Shown here: piece after piece, positions 1 to 12,497 of the stretch | Layout of the letters: the number at the start of each line of letters is the position of its first letter | How positions within the stretch are numbered: the first letter of the stretch is position 1 | From: Apostichopus japonicus | Taxonomy: Eukaryota > Echinodermata > Holothuroidea > Aspidochirotida > Stichopodidae | Direction of reading: 5' to 3' | Assembly: GCF_037975245.1 (NCBI RefSeq) | Contig: NC_092577.1 | Coordinates: 10,539,513-10,603,512, forward strand | Length of the DNA stretch: 64,000 nt | Program-made: the position numbers and the translations under genes | Notes under the pieces: generated by a model | Databases searched by the model: none | Seen by the model: the letters and a program-made list of their open reading frames with translations, nothing else | What the model was told of the DNA's origin: nothing

Positions 1-1090
1 GGATAAATATTATTGTAGTGATTATAGTAATTTTTTCAACAAATTTCCCAAATTTAGATTCATCATTTAACACTGATGACAACATATGTGAGCCTCATGT
101 ACAGATTGCACATATCTTATTCTTACCTTTCACTGTAAGTTTTCTATGTTTAAGAGGATCCACTGGTAACGGCCAATACACTTCATTCGGTATTACCTTT
201 GCTTTCCGTGCTTGACTAATGTTATATTCAATCTATATATAACTCACTACCTTTAACCTATGTCATGTAGTCGTAAGACCATGGGCGTCTTGTCGTAAAC
301 AATTTTGTTAACAAGTTCCCTAAATTTTGAATTACTTCCATATATCAGTATATCGATTTAACACTGATGAAAACATACCATAGCCTCATGTACAGATTGC
401 ACATATAGTATGCCTACCTTTCACTGTTCGATTTCTATGTATATAGAGGATCCACTGGTAACGGCCAATACACTTTATTCGGTATTCATTTTGCTTTCCG
501 TGTTTGACTAATTCTATATGCAATCTATATATAACTCACTACCTTTAACCTATGTCATGTAGTCGTTAGACCATGGGCGTCTTGTCGTTATCAAATCTGT
601 TACCAAATTTCCTAAATTTTGAATTACCTCCATATATCAGTATATCGTTTTAACACAGTTGAAAACATATCATAGTCTCATGAACAGATTGCACATATAT
701 TATGCCTACCATTCACTGTTCGTTGTCTACGTATATAGATGATCCACTGTAACGGCCAGTAAACTTCCTTCGGTGTAAATTTTCTTCCGTGCTTGACAAA
801 TTCTATACTCAATATATATATATATATATATATCACTCAGTACGTTTAACCTATGTCATGTATTCGTTAGACCATGGGCAGCATGTCGTTAACAATTCTG
901 TCAACAAGTTTCCTAAGAAAACATATCATAGCCTCATGTACAGATCGCAAATATCTTATGCCTACCTTTCCACTGTTCGTTTTCTATGTATATAGAGGAT
1001 CCACTGGTAACGGCCAGTTTACTTCCTTCGGTATTACGTTTTGATCTATATGCTATCTATATATAAATAACTATGTCATGAGTCGTATGA
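1..1090. repeat. Tandem repeat, unit about 295 bp
   Basis: About four diverged copies of one unit. Anchor words recur at regular spacing: ACCATGGGC starts at 278, 570 and 871, and a block reading GCCTCATGTACAGATTGCACA recurs in each unit, as does GAGGATCCACTGGTAACGG. Spacing is 292 and then 301 bp. The array starts before the window, so its full size is unknown. The units are AT-rich, contain a short TA run near 813-832, and carry no credible coding frame. It looks like satellite DNA. Confidence 0.85.
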
Positions 1091-4000
1091 CCGTGAACGT
1101 AGAACAGAATTCAAAGTTGAACAAAATTCGCAAATAGCACTATACAGAGTATTCAAAAGTCCATGACGGTCGTCATGGTGCTATTCTTCCCGACCTTTGT
1201 GTCACATTCTAATTTGCACTCTACCATACTGATGTTTGTTGATATAACCCCCCAAAAAAATCAAAGATCACTAGTAATAGAATTGCAAGTGCCCAAAACT
1301 GACAAATTATACCATATATGATTTTAAACGTTGTCTGTGTAGCCATCACGAACAGAAATATGGAAAATTTTTAGTTATCATTACACCAAAAGGTAAATTC
1401 GTAGGGACAAAAAAGAATTGTTCGCAAAAACAATAAAATGGGTTCTTGGTTTGGCCTATTACCTTTGAGACCTTTACGTTCATACCAATATCATTACTGA
1501 ACATTTTTCAAAAGTTCAATTACAGAATTCGGTTTTCTAATAAAGTAGCGATCTTTGCTGTTTTTATATGTATGTAAAACGGCATTACAGTGGGGTTGGT
1601 TTATATATAATGCTTCAGTATTTGCGTTTGAGTTTTACACACCATGCCCGCTTAGGAATGGAACGAAATGCAGATGTTAACCTTTACTAGAGCTATGGCA
1701 AGAACGGTACGACGACAAATAACTAGTACGTCTTGAATCCTTCTTTGACAAAAGAGACGTTAATTTTCACAAGACCTGTTATGTTGGATTGAATTTAAAT
1801 AGAATATTTCAGTTTACTTTTATTCTGGTCTGTTGCAATTAAACATTTTCGGCTCATTTTCGACCTGCTAAAATCTGTCATTTCATCTCTTTTTATTTCT
1901 TGCATTTCTTGCAGTAGGCTGTACAAAGAGATATGAACATCAACCTGGGTCATACTTCTAAATGCATATTAAACTGAATTTACGACGAAGATTAACGAAT
2001 GTTTCCTTACCTTATCTCATCTTCTTGGACAATTTTCGTAGTTTTCTTTTTCTCTTTATAATAATCTAATGAGGAGTCTAACTACTAGTTATATGTATTA
2101 CCCGATTGATACCTTGACCCCACCCCAAGCTAGTGTGGCTCTGATTGAGTGCATGGAACCCGTTATATTTCCATCCCTTTCGCTCACACTGGCACATGGG
2201 TTAACGGAAAAAATAAAAGATGAAATAATGTATGGATGCACGACCCGGTAGTGTGGACACCCGGACTATCGATAAACAGGGAAATGGTCAAACGTATAGT
2301 CACAATATAAGAACAAACAGCAACAACAGCCAGGAAGGTCTCACTACATTACATTACAAGTAGCAATCGTTTGGCAGGCATGGACAAATACAACTGGTAA
2401 CTACGAACATTTTTAAGATGTGTTTATAAAAAGTTAATAGGGCCTATAAGTTGTTTTCAATATTTAATGGTTTATCGTTATTTCATAAAGTTTCATCTTG
2501 TCTCTGATAAACCTGATTGCGCTAAATGCTAATACTGTTTTTGTGTTTGTTGATATCGAAATTTCAATGAAGTACACCCATCGCTAAAGCTGTTGCTAGA
2601 TCACATATAAATAAAATAAAAAATCCTTGAATCACGATTACAGTTTGAATATGATTATTAATTAAACCACCGTGGAATCAGCCCTCGACAGATGTAGACG
2701 TAAAAATATTAAATAAAAGTCATTCACTACAGGTCATGCTTACATAACTACAAGATATTGATTTGATGTGATTTTAAAAACTGTATTTTAACCATCGTCG
2801 CTTAATATTGTTAGTATGTATAGTAATAGGTAAGTTTGAGACAAAGTGTACCTTTTAAGCAGCTTCAAACTAAAGAAATGATGAATGGCAAAAAGAAACC
2901 AACGGGTTAAGGGGAATCCACAGAAGCTATCACTATGTAAGGTCCTCATGAACAAAAGACAAATCACAAAGGAAAAAAAGAAAAAGGAAACATTAACAAT
3001 AAACAAGTACTTAGTTGACATGGTTTTGCAGAAAAATATTCGTGAAATAAAAGAATGATGTTGGGTCTCGCAAAAGCAAGTATATACTTATTGTCTTCAA
3101 GTTGAAGACAATAAGTATATACTTGCTTTTGCGATAAAAAAAATTGAAAAACAACTGTTAAGTGTATTATTAGTACTGAGTATATGCTACTGTTACAATC
3201 ATGAATACTAGTGCAATTATCATGGCTGTTTGACGTACATTAGGCTACACTCAGATAATGTATCATTTAATTGTCTACTACTCCAGGCTGGGTCAACGGA
3301 AGACATGTTAATCACGATACGATATGAGCAATTAACGTTCGTTTAACAGATCTATAACGACCACCAATCTAATTCCCAGTTTTACAGTTTTCAGTTTTTA
3401 TTTTCACAACTGTCCAAGGCATGTGTGGCAGCTCATGCTTAAATAATACTAGAAAATCCAAAAGAAAGGACTCCTCACGTTTCGGAACAAAATGAAGAAC
3501 TGCATGATACATGTTTTCATTGTTTTGTTTACAGGTTTACAGGGCAAAAAGATATTCTGGGCTGTTTTGCATATCATTATCGAAGACAAATAACCTTAAA
3601 ACTGATTTCAAGCTGTAATAAATGGGAACCAAATTAATGCAAACCTCTCCATGTCTGACCTAAAAATATGTTTCAATAAGTGTTTCAGGGCTTCTTAAAA
3701 TTACAACTTCATTGGCAGGAAACAATTTGGAATGTGATGTGCCCTTGATTTTGCCCTGAGGTTATAGGTGACTCATGATAACTTACCTACTTCTGATGTA
3801 CTACATAAATATAAATAGTTCAACCGCGGTAACCGCAGCCAGAATAAAGCAAAGGTTAAAAGTATAAACTCGATTCACCTTCGTTGACTATTTGAATACG
3901 ATAACGGTATTGTAAAACCATGCGGTATGTGTACAGTCTTACCGACCTAAGCTAGTTTCCTTATCAACGTCTCATTTGGCTATACAACGAGCATTATGAT

Positions 4001-4340
4001 ATATGGGAAGGCGTGGACCAAAGGTGTCCTGCATAACAAAGGCTACAAAGGACTTGCTATATCTTGAGAAAGTTTATTAAAGGTGTCTATGTCTATTGAC
4101 AACAAGTGCGAACAGAAAATAGTTTGTGTGTTCACGTTCCGATTAAAACTGATATTTTCCTGGTATAGTTCGATGAAAAACCTCAAATGCAATAAACAAT
4201 AGGCCGTTTTAGTTGTTCTTATATTCTGGTAGGTAATGTTAAAGAATAGAATGCATGACGCAATGTATACATACAACAGAAACAAAGTCATATGACAATA
4301 TTGTCGTAAATAGTTTTCTTGTTATACTGCTATACAATAC
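1091..4340. other. Intergenic DNA with no recognised gene
   Basis: About 3.2 kb of AT-rich sequence. Reading frames are short and low-complexity and have no family signature. The one structured item is the palindrome at 3068-3134, listed separately. I see no transposon termini or RNA gene here. Confidence 0.6.
3068..3134. repeat. Perfect 33-bp-arm palindrome
   Basis: Two perfectly complementary arms, 3068-3100 and 3102-3134, are separated by the single base G at 3101. The arms read TCGCAAAAGCAAGTATATAC onward and return exactly. The absence of any mismatch implies a young event or active maintenance. It could be a fold-back duplication or a tiny MITE. The 1-nt loop makes a microRNA precursor unlikely. 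Confidence 0.9.
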
Positions 4341-4350
4341 TACTATGAAA

Positions 4351-4712
4351 ATCCCCATTACACTACTACTACTACCTTTACTACTACTACGACGACAACT
4401 ACTACTACTACTACCACTTCTACTAGCCTACTACTATACTGCTACTGCTACTACTACTGTACCAATACTACCAATACTTTTACTACTACAACTACTGCTA
4501 CTATTACTACTACTATTACTAGTACTGCGACTACAACCCCTTCTACTGCTACTTCTACCAATACCAATACTACTACCACTACTACTAATATTAATACTAC
4601 AACTACTACCACTGCTACTACTACTACGTCTACTACTAATAATCCCAATACTACCACTACTACTGCTACAACTACTTCTACTAGAACTACTACTACTACT
4701 ACTGCTACTACG
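4351..4712. repeat. (CTA)n-type trinucleotide microsatellite
   Basis: About 360 bp of imperfect CTA/CTG/CCA triplets. It opens long frames on both strands (poly-Leu on plus, poly-Ser or poly-Val on minus). These are compositional artefacts and not genes. Confidence 0.95.
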
Positions 4713-4739
4713 TGAAGCATTCAAATGTAAATCATAACA

Positions 4740-6640
4740 ATATGGGAAATCCGGAGAGTAACATTATATTGATTGACTAAAAAGGAAGATTTATCCAAAT
4801 TATTCAATACGACAGTATTCATGTCAAGACGACATATTTATTGTCTTGAATTTCTGAAAGTGTGATTCACGGTAGTGCATTAGCGAAATGTTTTCCGAAA
4901 CGATATGTGTGTTTGAAGGATGCTAAATTGTTCCTTAATCGAGATCTGCAATCACTCCTTTCACAGTGTAATCGTTCAATCTGCCGGCGCTCTTTCAGAG
5001 GATGTCCGACTACACTTCCTTGATTTATGAGTAATGAACCCGTTTCGCGAAATTTCATTGAAAGTAAGGCCTACGTACAATGTTTACATGATTGCTTAAA
5101 AGCTTATTTTGCTCCATCGACAACAAATGACGCGATTCTACATTTGACTTTCAAAGTGTCGATGTTAACTTGCTCACATTTTATCAAATGTGCCGAGTGA
5201 ACGTTGCAAATTGTTTTACCGTTGTACGAATTCCGCGCATTTCGCACTACTAGATAGTTACTAAGAAGTTCATTGACCATGTATTCGAACTTGGAAAACC
5301 CCAAACACGCCCGCCAGACGTGACTTAGGACTATTTCACTTGTATGTTGTATAGGGCTAATTATGCTTGCTGAGCTTAACACACAGACTCCGTCATCGCC
5401 CATGGTAGACTATACGTTCAACTTTGAACACAATTTAAGGGTTCGTGTAGTTTATTCAACCATGTGACCATTATACGCCCGCCAGACGTGTCTTAGGACC
5501 ATCCCACTTGTATGTTGTATTGCCACATGATATGCAACCAGTTGATCAGATACACAAACAATGCACTGGCAGATTTTATTTGTACATTTGTTGTCGTATG
5601 TGGTCATTGTAGGATGTTGACCCGTGTAAAGATAGGACTCGTGTAGTTTAAAGCATTAGCCTATTGCTGGTATTACGCATATGACTCCGTCATCGGTCAT
5701 GGTAGACTATACTTTCAATTTTGAACACAACTGAGGGTACGTTTAGTTTATTCAGCCATTTGGCCATTATTAAAAGATATCGGATTAACTTGGTGCGCGA
5801 GATCTCGTATGAAACGAGTTGGCTATCGTCAAGTACTGATAAGCTAGGCTACTACGGTACTACTGTATAATATACATTCATCAAAATAGGCGAATTTCAT
5901 CGTCTTGAGCAAGTGCTACCTTCCTATGCAATATCATTTAATAGAGTAGGTACACACACCGTGTTTCGGCTCCTCAAATGATAATCAAACAAGGAACAAT
6001 CCTTGTTAATCGATCGATTCATTCAGTGTTCAGTGGGATCTCACTCATTAACATAACTTCACGGTATGATCAAACATATATATTGCTTGACCATAGTTAT
6101 ATATAGATGAACTGAGTCAAATGATTCGTGAAATCTAATTGGTCTTTGACAGTCCACGTGATGTGGAAGCAAACACAAAGATCCGCATATATTGGAGATA
6201 CACAACCAAATATCGTTTTCCGTGGGAACACGTGAGGAGAATGTGGATTTCTATGACATGTTGGCGTGAAGCGATAAGGAAGGAACGTTTTAATTTACAG
6301 AGTGTTTCAGCTTCTATATTATATTTACGTCAGATAATACAAATACCAATAATGTAATTTTCACTCTATGTAGTAATTTGTAACTCTTAATTCCACCAGT
6401 ACAAGTGGTCCAGTTAGTCCACCTTTTTTTAACATAATTCTCAATAATTTCGAAAGTGATATTAACTGGACAAATATGGGAAAATGTTCAGCTAAGTGAC
6501 GTTCGTTTACTGAAATGAAAAAGACAATGAAATTATGCATAATTAAATATATTTTCCGTGCCATAAGGTATATAGTCGCTTCATTCCTAGATGACATGTA
6601 CTGGTCTTTATGTCAGTAACTCTGAGATTCTTTTACTGCA
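4740..6640. repeat. Segmental duplication block, copy A (matches 21850-23740)
   Basis: Non-coding block recurring with small differences at 21850-23740. Shared landmarks include GAAATCCGGAGA near the start, the stretch around 5760-5840 with GCGCGAGATCTCGTATGAAA, and the CGATCGATTCAT segment near 6010. It also contains an internal repeat: the CATGGTAGACTATAC segment near 5401 recurs near 5698. No gene is supported in it. Confidence 0.8.
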
Positions 6641-6899
6641 CAGCAATATAATAAACTAAACTGAGATGCCCTTCTCTATCGATACAGACATCACATTTTA
6701 CGTCGTTGTTTGTTCATTTTACGTGGCAACTAATACAACTTTCCCGGGTGTTGTTTTTCTGTTAGTAGTTTTGCCTATTTGTCTACTTGTTAATGTGATC
6801 GTACAACCAAATTACCATCTACTTGTCTTGTTGTGAGTTACAAGCTTCTATACAGCAACATGCTACAGTGCACTCAACGAGATATCACGTGGAAAAATT

Positions 6900-7300
6900 T
6901 CAAAAAATGTATATTTAAGGAATATCAATCTTATGATTAAAATATCGTCGTTTGAGTTTACTTTACCATCATGTCATAATTTCAATCTTTAGTCTATTTA
7001 ACCCAACATATTACCAAAATTATGACAAAAATCAAATCAAATGAAACAAAAAGTATTAAACATGATATTATGCAATGCATTCAAGTCACAAACAAATATT
7101 AAAATGTGAAATAACAGTTTATACTTTAGTTGAAAGGCTAGAAAACATATTGATAAAGCTTCAATTATGAAATTTCATTCAGGCAATCCTAACATTTACT
7201 TCCGTAAGAGAACTTGGTGGAAGTCAGGAAAGTACAATGTTGTTAGTGATGAGACAATTCATCCAGGTATATTTACTGGAGTAATATGTGACAAAAATGC
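6900..7300. repeat. Duplicated block, copy A (matches 25540-25900)
   Basis: Sequence from the ATGATTAAAATATCGTCGT segment to about 7300 recurs at 25540-25900 with modest divergence. This extends the duplication that places TRIM loci 1 and 2 in parallel units. No coding potential is seen. Confidence 0.75.
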
Positions 7301-7519
7301 AAAATAATGACCAATCGTTTGTTATCACCATATGATTTTCAGGCTGAATATCATATAAATTTCCGTACGATTTCATGATTGACAATACATCCTGCATGGT
7401 AAGCTATCGAATCGTTATCAATTCATAAACCTTTTATCCATATTTAACTTTTTTTTACTTTACTACCTTACTTTGTCGTCCACTAGATTATAATATTTGC
7501 GCACGTTTTAGTTTGAGGA

Positions 7520-7960
7520 TCAGTTCAATCCATGGTGAGTTTATAGCTAGGGTTAATTTCAGTCAGTTACAATTTTTTACACTAAAGTTAACCCTTATCA
7601 TTCATGAAATTATAGCTCACGTTAATTCTAATAAGCAATCAAGTTATAGCTACGATAACTGGCTGCCAGAAATCAATTTCAGCTAGAGCTAATTCTAGCT
7701 CAAAATCATTTTGTAGTTGGCATTCAGTCTTATCAATAACCAATTTATAGCTAAAGTTAATTTTAATTCCAACCAGTAATCGTCAAACTAAAAGCTAGCT
7801 TTAATCCAATCACTTATCAACGTATAGCTAAATTTGAATAAGTTTATTGCTGTATTTGTTACCATCAAGTTACCAGTAGTGTAGCTGAAATAAATTGCAA
7901 TCCATTTATAGCTGGAGGAAACTGCTATATATGACCATGGAGCTATAAATTAAAGCTCAA
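7520..7960. repeat. Degenerate short repeat rich in TATAGCT
   Basis: The words TATAGCT and GTTAATT recur roughly every 50-60 bp from about 7538 to 7950 in a strongly diverged array. Copy B of the unit, near 25900, lacks it, so either it was lost there or it expanded only here. It is non-coding. Confidence 0.6.
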
Positions 7961-9114
7961 TGATAAACCAATTGATTACTACATGTAATTTCACGCATTC
8001 CTCATTCCATGGCTGGGGTTTTATTATTCCAATTAAGAGAGAATGTGATACAGATATCGAAAGGACCCGTCTCATTCATTATCTTTCATAATTTCCAATC
8101 TGATATTTTTCTTTTCTTTTCATTAAGCATTAGTGAGCAATGCGAGAATTATTCTTTATCGAATTATATCAATCCTTGGATTTTGCTTAGCTCTTTACAC
8201 CGGTACAGTTTGAGACTATAAATTATTGTGTTCCTACGTGTACTCAGGAATTGTTAGAACAAAACTTCAATCGAAGAGAATTCTCTTAATGTGATTAAAA
8301 GACCCTCTAATACATTTCTGGATGAAAGATTGTGTACTAGTGTCAAATTATGTTCCTCTATCTGTGATAATACCGCATGCCTTGTGATATCTGATCAGCA
8401 TTTCTTTGGAAATTATTCTGCTACGATAGGTGGTCTCGTATAATTCAATAATTTCTGCAAAGATATAACTTTCTCTTGAAGCAAAGTTTACCTCACACTT
8501 GCACTACAAAGTTAGTTAACTTATAGCTGCTTTAAGTGCATCCAGACAAAAAGGATGGAACACTTTTATGGTAAGTCAATTAAAGTAATTTAAAGTGAGC
8601 TGAAAGAACAAAATATACAAACATGGATATGGGTTGTTTTTTGTCTTGTCTCTTGGGGGGGGGGGGGGTTGGTAGTGGCTGTTTATTTGAACCGCAAGAT
8701 TCACACGTCAACCCCCTTTCCCACAGACATACCTTCTTCCTTTAAATATATATTAATGTTTCTGAATTACTGAGAAATGCCGCAAACAAACTTATTATCC
8801 ATATTTCTTGATACCAGCAACCGTTGGTTATTTTTCTCTGTACTGCGCTAAGATACAATTCTGCGTAATCTGAGCTTTATGCTTTTAATAGTCATTAAGA
8901 AAGAAAGATGAGTATGCTCCCTTTTTGACCGTTACAGAAGGTAAGGTGCGCCACTAATTCTTGCAGATAAATGCATGGAAGGCAGCCGACTCCCACAAAA
9001 ACTACCAGCGTGTCTTAAAACACTGTAAGTGTCAATTATTATATATGTTTACTTGCATTTTGTTTATATTTTGTGATTAAAAAACTCAACCCACTCCTCA
9101 TATTTGGGAGAACA

Positions 9115-9955
9115 CCTGTATTATTCCGGTACCCAAACAATCAGGCATAACCAGCATGAACGATCTTCGTCCAGCTGCCCTCGCTTCCGTCGTAATGAAA
9201 TCATGCGAACGATTTATATTACACTACTTTATGAAGCTAACTGCTAATCTTATGGATGATCTCCACTTTGCCTCAAAAAAGATTGTAATACTGAAGATGA
9301 TATCCTGTTCACACTGGACTAACTGTATTCTCATCTTGAAGACTCCAGATCTGGTTCTGTCTCAGCCAGCATAATGCAATTTTTATGTCTCATTTGCATG
9401 CAACGCTATACAGCCTCATATTTTAGTAGATCTGCTACTGGTTCTTATAACGTTGGTTCTTAGATTATAATACCAACCATTCACGATTTGTCCGTATTGG
9501 TATTCTGTTAAATCTGATGTTATTAATTGTGGTACTGGAGCATCCCAGGGTACCTTGCTTGAAGCATGCCTTCTTTACGTTGTATACTTCTAACATTCTA
9601 ACGTTCTACAGACACTTATTGTACGCTTATTCACGTTGGAGATGACACTGATCTAATTGGTTTGATTAGCAATGATGATGATAGTAGCTACCTTTAGCAA
9701 ATTACTGATTGTGTTATTCACTGTGATAGAAATGAATTTGAATTACATGTTAATAAGACAAAGGAATTGATTGTTGACTTCCGGAAGGTAAATAAGGTGT
9801 CTGAACCAGTTGTTTTAAAGGATAACGTAGAGGATAGAATTAGTGAGTACAAATGCCTGGGACTATGTTTGAAGACCATCTCAAGGGGGATGTACACTTC
9901 GAGTATATAGCTAAACGTCTGAAACCCCGTATGTATTGTTTTAACAAAAATCACG
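9115..9955 (+). pseudogene. CR1-like LINE reverse transcriptase relic, copy A
   Basis: Broken remnant of a non-LTR retrotransposon reverse transcriptase. Frame fragments match the CR1/L2-type RT order. First comes NDLRPAALASVVMKSCERF (9156 onward), which corresponds to the usual 'RPIALTSVVMKCFE' block. Next is GTGASQG near 9533, the 'TGxPQG' block. A GDDTDLIGLISNDDDSS segment near 9640 is the catalytic 'ADDT' block, with the first residue altered. Then come HVNKTKELIVDFRK (about 9745-9790) and a KCLGL thumb segment. Frameshifts and stops separate the pieces, so it is dead. Copy B lies at 26755-27690. Family placement is from remembered RT motifs. Confidence 0.85.
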
Positions 9956-10415
9956 ACTTACTGTATAACAACATGGGACATCGCGGCAATGCAAATAAGA
10001 CATCTAAGAGAGACTTTATATTATTTTTGATTGTTTTATATTATCAAGCGGGCCGGACGGGAATTGTTCGCCTACGGTGGACCAAGTTTTTGAAAGTCGG
10101 GTTCGTGGGCAAACTTAGTTATGTGTAAAAGGATGTTAGCCACCCCCAAATATTAAGAAATGAGTAATTCTATCATTCCACTCGGTGGTACAATGCGACC
10201 ACTGAGTGCACACATCATTCGCCGGCTACCCTTCGTCCTTTCTGTGGCAAGCCGTTAGTACTTTTAGCTTGTTTCTTAATCATTAATCATTCTTCATGTC
10301 ATTGTCATTGAATTGTTTGGGTTTTTTGCAACTTGGCAATGTCTCGTCTGTTCTGTGTTACCTTTGTACATGCATTTCGTTCGTTAGATCCTTTTTTAGT
10401 GTTATTATGTCTTGT

Positions 10416-11038
10416 TCATCTTATTATCGCTCTTGCTTTACCTCCTTTCATCTGCAGGCATGGAATTACACTTGTTTGATACATACCGTAAGTGTACAGC
10501 TTTATAGACTCATTTGTTGCTATTAAGAGTTTATCAGTACCATCAACTTCTAATATGGTTATACAACGAGCATCACCGTCTACTTCTCTTTTTGTTAGTA
10601 ACTTTCTTCCATTCTGACTATACTGTAGCAGGATACTTCTCTGTTTACCTGAGAAGTATGTCGACCATAACATGTAGATGAATTGATTCTTGTCTGTGCA
10701 AACACTGAAAGGTCTCCAGTCACCTCTACCAAGAAATGCTCTCATAAATTCATATATCAGATTACCCATCATGGTGACTGCATAAACTTTTTTAGCAATG
10801 CTATCGCATACCAGGAGACTACCTCTATGTACAGCGATATCGTCCGAGTATTTGATTACATCTGGTAATGTGATGGTGTGACTATACCTTAACTGATCAT
10901 CAAATACATACATATATCTGCTGCCAGTACCAACAATGATGTGATTGTTGAGGGGATCGAAAGCAACACAGCTCACAAATCGATCGTGGGGCCAGTCATT
11001 AATGACGTCACTGATGTTTCTCTTGCTAAGTACACCAC
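10416..11038 (-). pseudogene. TRIM locus 1, C-terminal beta-propeller part (downstream of the TIR element)
   Basis: This is the 3' portion of a TRIM-type gene whose 5' portion lies at 16126-17758. The reading frame continues the order seen in intact locus 2: GVLSKRNISDVINDWPHDRF, then about 186 residues to the stop at 10416. Repeated blade-like motifs are visible (HIIVGTGSRYMYVFDDQLRY; GSLLVCDS; YAVTMMGNLIYEF; FIYMLW; LLIATNESIKLY). They resemble the NHL/WD-like propeller of the TRIM2/3/56-type group. The fold is inferred and not computed. A 5.1 kb insertion separates it from its RING and coiled coil, so it has no start codon or promoter of its own. It is about 90% identical to locus 2 by eye. 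Confidence 0.9.
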
Positions 11039-11040
11039 CA

Positions 11041-11480
11041 CTCTCTTAATTCGCAAGATTGACTTTTCACTCTTAAAGATTGAATTTTAAATCTTTGGCA
11101 GATTGATATTAGGGACCAATCGGCTTAGATTGACTTTCAATCTGTCTTAAGATTGAAAAAAAAATAGTCTTAAAAGATTGAAAGTCAGTGTTTTTTAAGA
11201 TTAATATATCAATCTAATGGATTGGTTTTCTTAATCTAAATTCGATTGACTTTGAAATTTCAATCTAAAACGATTGTAACTATCAGTGAATTAGATTGAT
11301 AAAAGTCATTCCATACGATTGACTCTTCGATCATAAAAACTGACTTTCAATCTGTTATAGATTGAAAAGGTAGAAATCTAATAGATTGACTTTAGAATCT
11401 AATTTAGAATGACTATTAGTCTAAAAATGTTTTTTATTTATATGATTGGGACTGTCAATCAATATGATCATGATTGTCAC
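11041..11480. repeat. Left TIR and subterminal AGATTGA repeat array
   Basis: The TIR is followed by more than ten copies of AGATTGA or its complement TCAATCT in both orientations, often as the palindrome-like AGATTGACTTTCAATCT. A shorter matching array lies inside the right end (15905-16110). Such arrays usually bind the transposase. Confidence 0.8.
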
Positions 11481-12132
11481 TCGTTTTGCAGTTTGTCTAT
11501 GTTTAAGCTTTCAACGTTAATTTTGTAAACATATATTGAAACAATTGGTTTTGTCACCCAATTAAATTATTCTCAAACAGAAGCTATTAACATAAGAGTA
11601 TATGTCCACTTAGTTTCGCTTGAGGAAAACACCAGAAACAGAAAAGACAGAATGTACTTTGTAGACGAATTATATTCATTTACTGATGCAGTGAAGAAAA
11701 CAAAACATGCAGAACATGGGAAATACTGGAGTTCCATAATTTTAAACATTTTCAGGTGCTAAAGATGAAGGCTAAAATAAAACATAATTAAAACACTGGC
11801 ATGCATTTACTGATGCAGTGATAAACAAAACATGGGAAATACTAGAGTTCCATAAGTTTAATCATTTTTATGTGCTAAAGATGAAGGCTTAATACTGGTG
11901 TTCCATAATTCTAAAGTTAAAGAATGAAGTTTGCAATAACATACTGAAGATTTTATCAGGTGTAAAAGGAAAATTTGAATAATTAGCCTTTCCTATAGAT
12001 ACAATAGGCAAATAAGAACCTGAACTGGATTAAAAAAACTGAGGCTATGTCCCTTTTGGTTAAAACAAAACAACCTGGTAAGAATACCGAGCTGAACTAA
12101 AATTATGCATGCTTGTTTTAAATGCTAAATCT

Positions 12133-12138
12133 TTTATT
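12133..12138 (-). terminator. Polyadenylation signal AATAAA of the element-borne gene
   Basis: On the minus strand AATAAA lies about 40 bases after the stop codon at 12177. This is the expected distance for the poly(A) signal of the gene ending there. Confidence 0.6.
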
Positions 12139-12176
12139 TATATTTCATCAGTAAACACCATTTTAAGTCAATATCA

Positions 12177-12497
12177 TTACTTGGGTGGTGCTCTTATTGC
12201 TGCACCAAGAGCTCGGACCTGTGGTTTTGCTGTTGCTGGAGGTAGTACTTCATAGTTCATTGCAGCAATAAATTCCCAAAATTGTTGCAAACTTGGAGAG
12301 TACTCCACATTAAAAACATAATGACACTCAAACAGTCTGTCTAAAGCATCCACCACATGAAGCCCTCCTGAAATTGCAATGCGGTCCAATATTACAAAGA
12401 ACTGTTTCGGATCTTTTTCTGCACCAAGGGATAGCAACAATGGCTGCTTGAAACGATCTTCTTTCAACTTTGTTGCTTCTTCAACATCTGTTCCTTC
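12177..12497 (-). CDS. Terminal exon of an element-borne gene; C-terminal conserved domain of unknown function
   Basis: The exon encodes 106 residues to a stop. It is preceded by a strong acceptor: the pyrimidine-rich tract CTCTTTTCTGCTTGTTATCC followed by CAG at 12500-12498. The frame is also open upstream to about 12582, so the true exon could be longer. Visible features are an Asp/Glu/Lys-rich start (EGTDVEEATKLKEDRF), then PLLLSLG, FFVILDRIAI, VDALDRLFECHYVFNVEY and LQQFWEFI. The pattern 'LFxxHxVFNxxY...FxxFI' resembles the C-terminus of uncharacterised multi-copy proteins of fish and marine invertebrates, some of them SAM-domain-like. That resemblance is from memory and the function is unknown. 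The matching first exon is at 15574-15643. I could not identify middle exons, and a nested element occupies part of the gap. The gene may be fragmentary. Confidence 0.6.
   Translation of the reverse strand, partial: EGTDVEEATKLKEDRFKQPLLLSLGAEKDPKQFFVILDRIAISGGLHVVDALDRLFECHYVFNVEYSPSLQQFWEFIAAMNYEVLPPATAKPQVRALGAAIRAPPK

Noticed and set aside
4255-4737. Long frames on both strands encoding poly-Leu, poly-Ser and poly-Val
   Set aside because: They are products of the CTA-type trinucleotide microsatellite, with no start context or homology.
5104-5403. 99-residue minus-strand frame
   Set aside because: It is not preserved as a frame in the duplicate at 22400-22800 and shows no family motif.
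9853-10128. 91-residue plus-strand frame as an independent gene
   Set aside because: Its first half is the thumb region of the dead CR1-like RT. The same frame recurs at 27589 with the relic.
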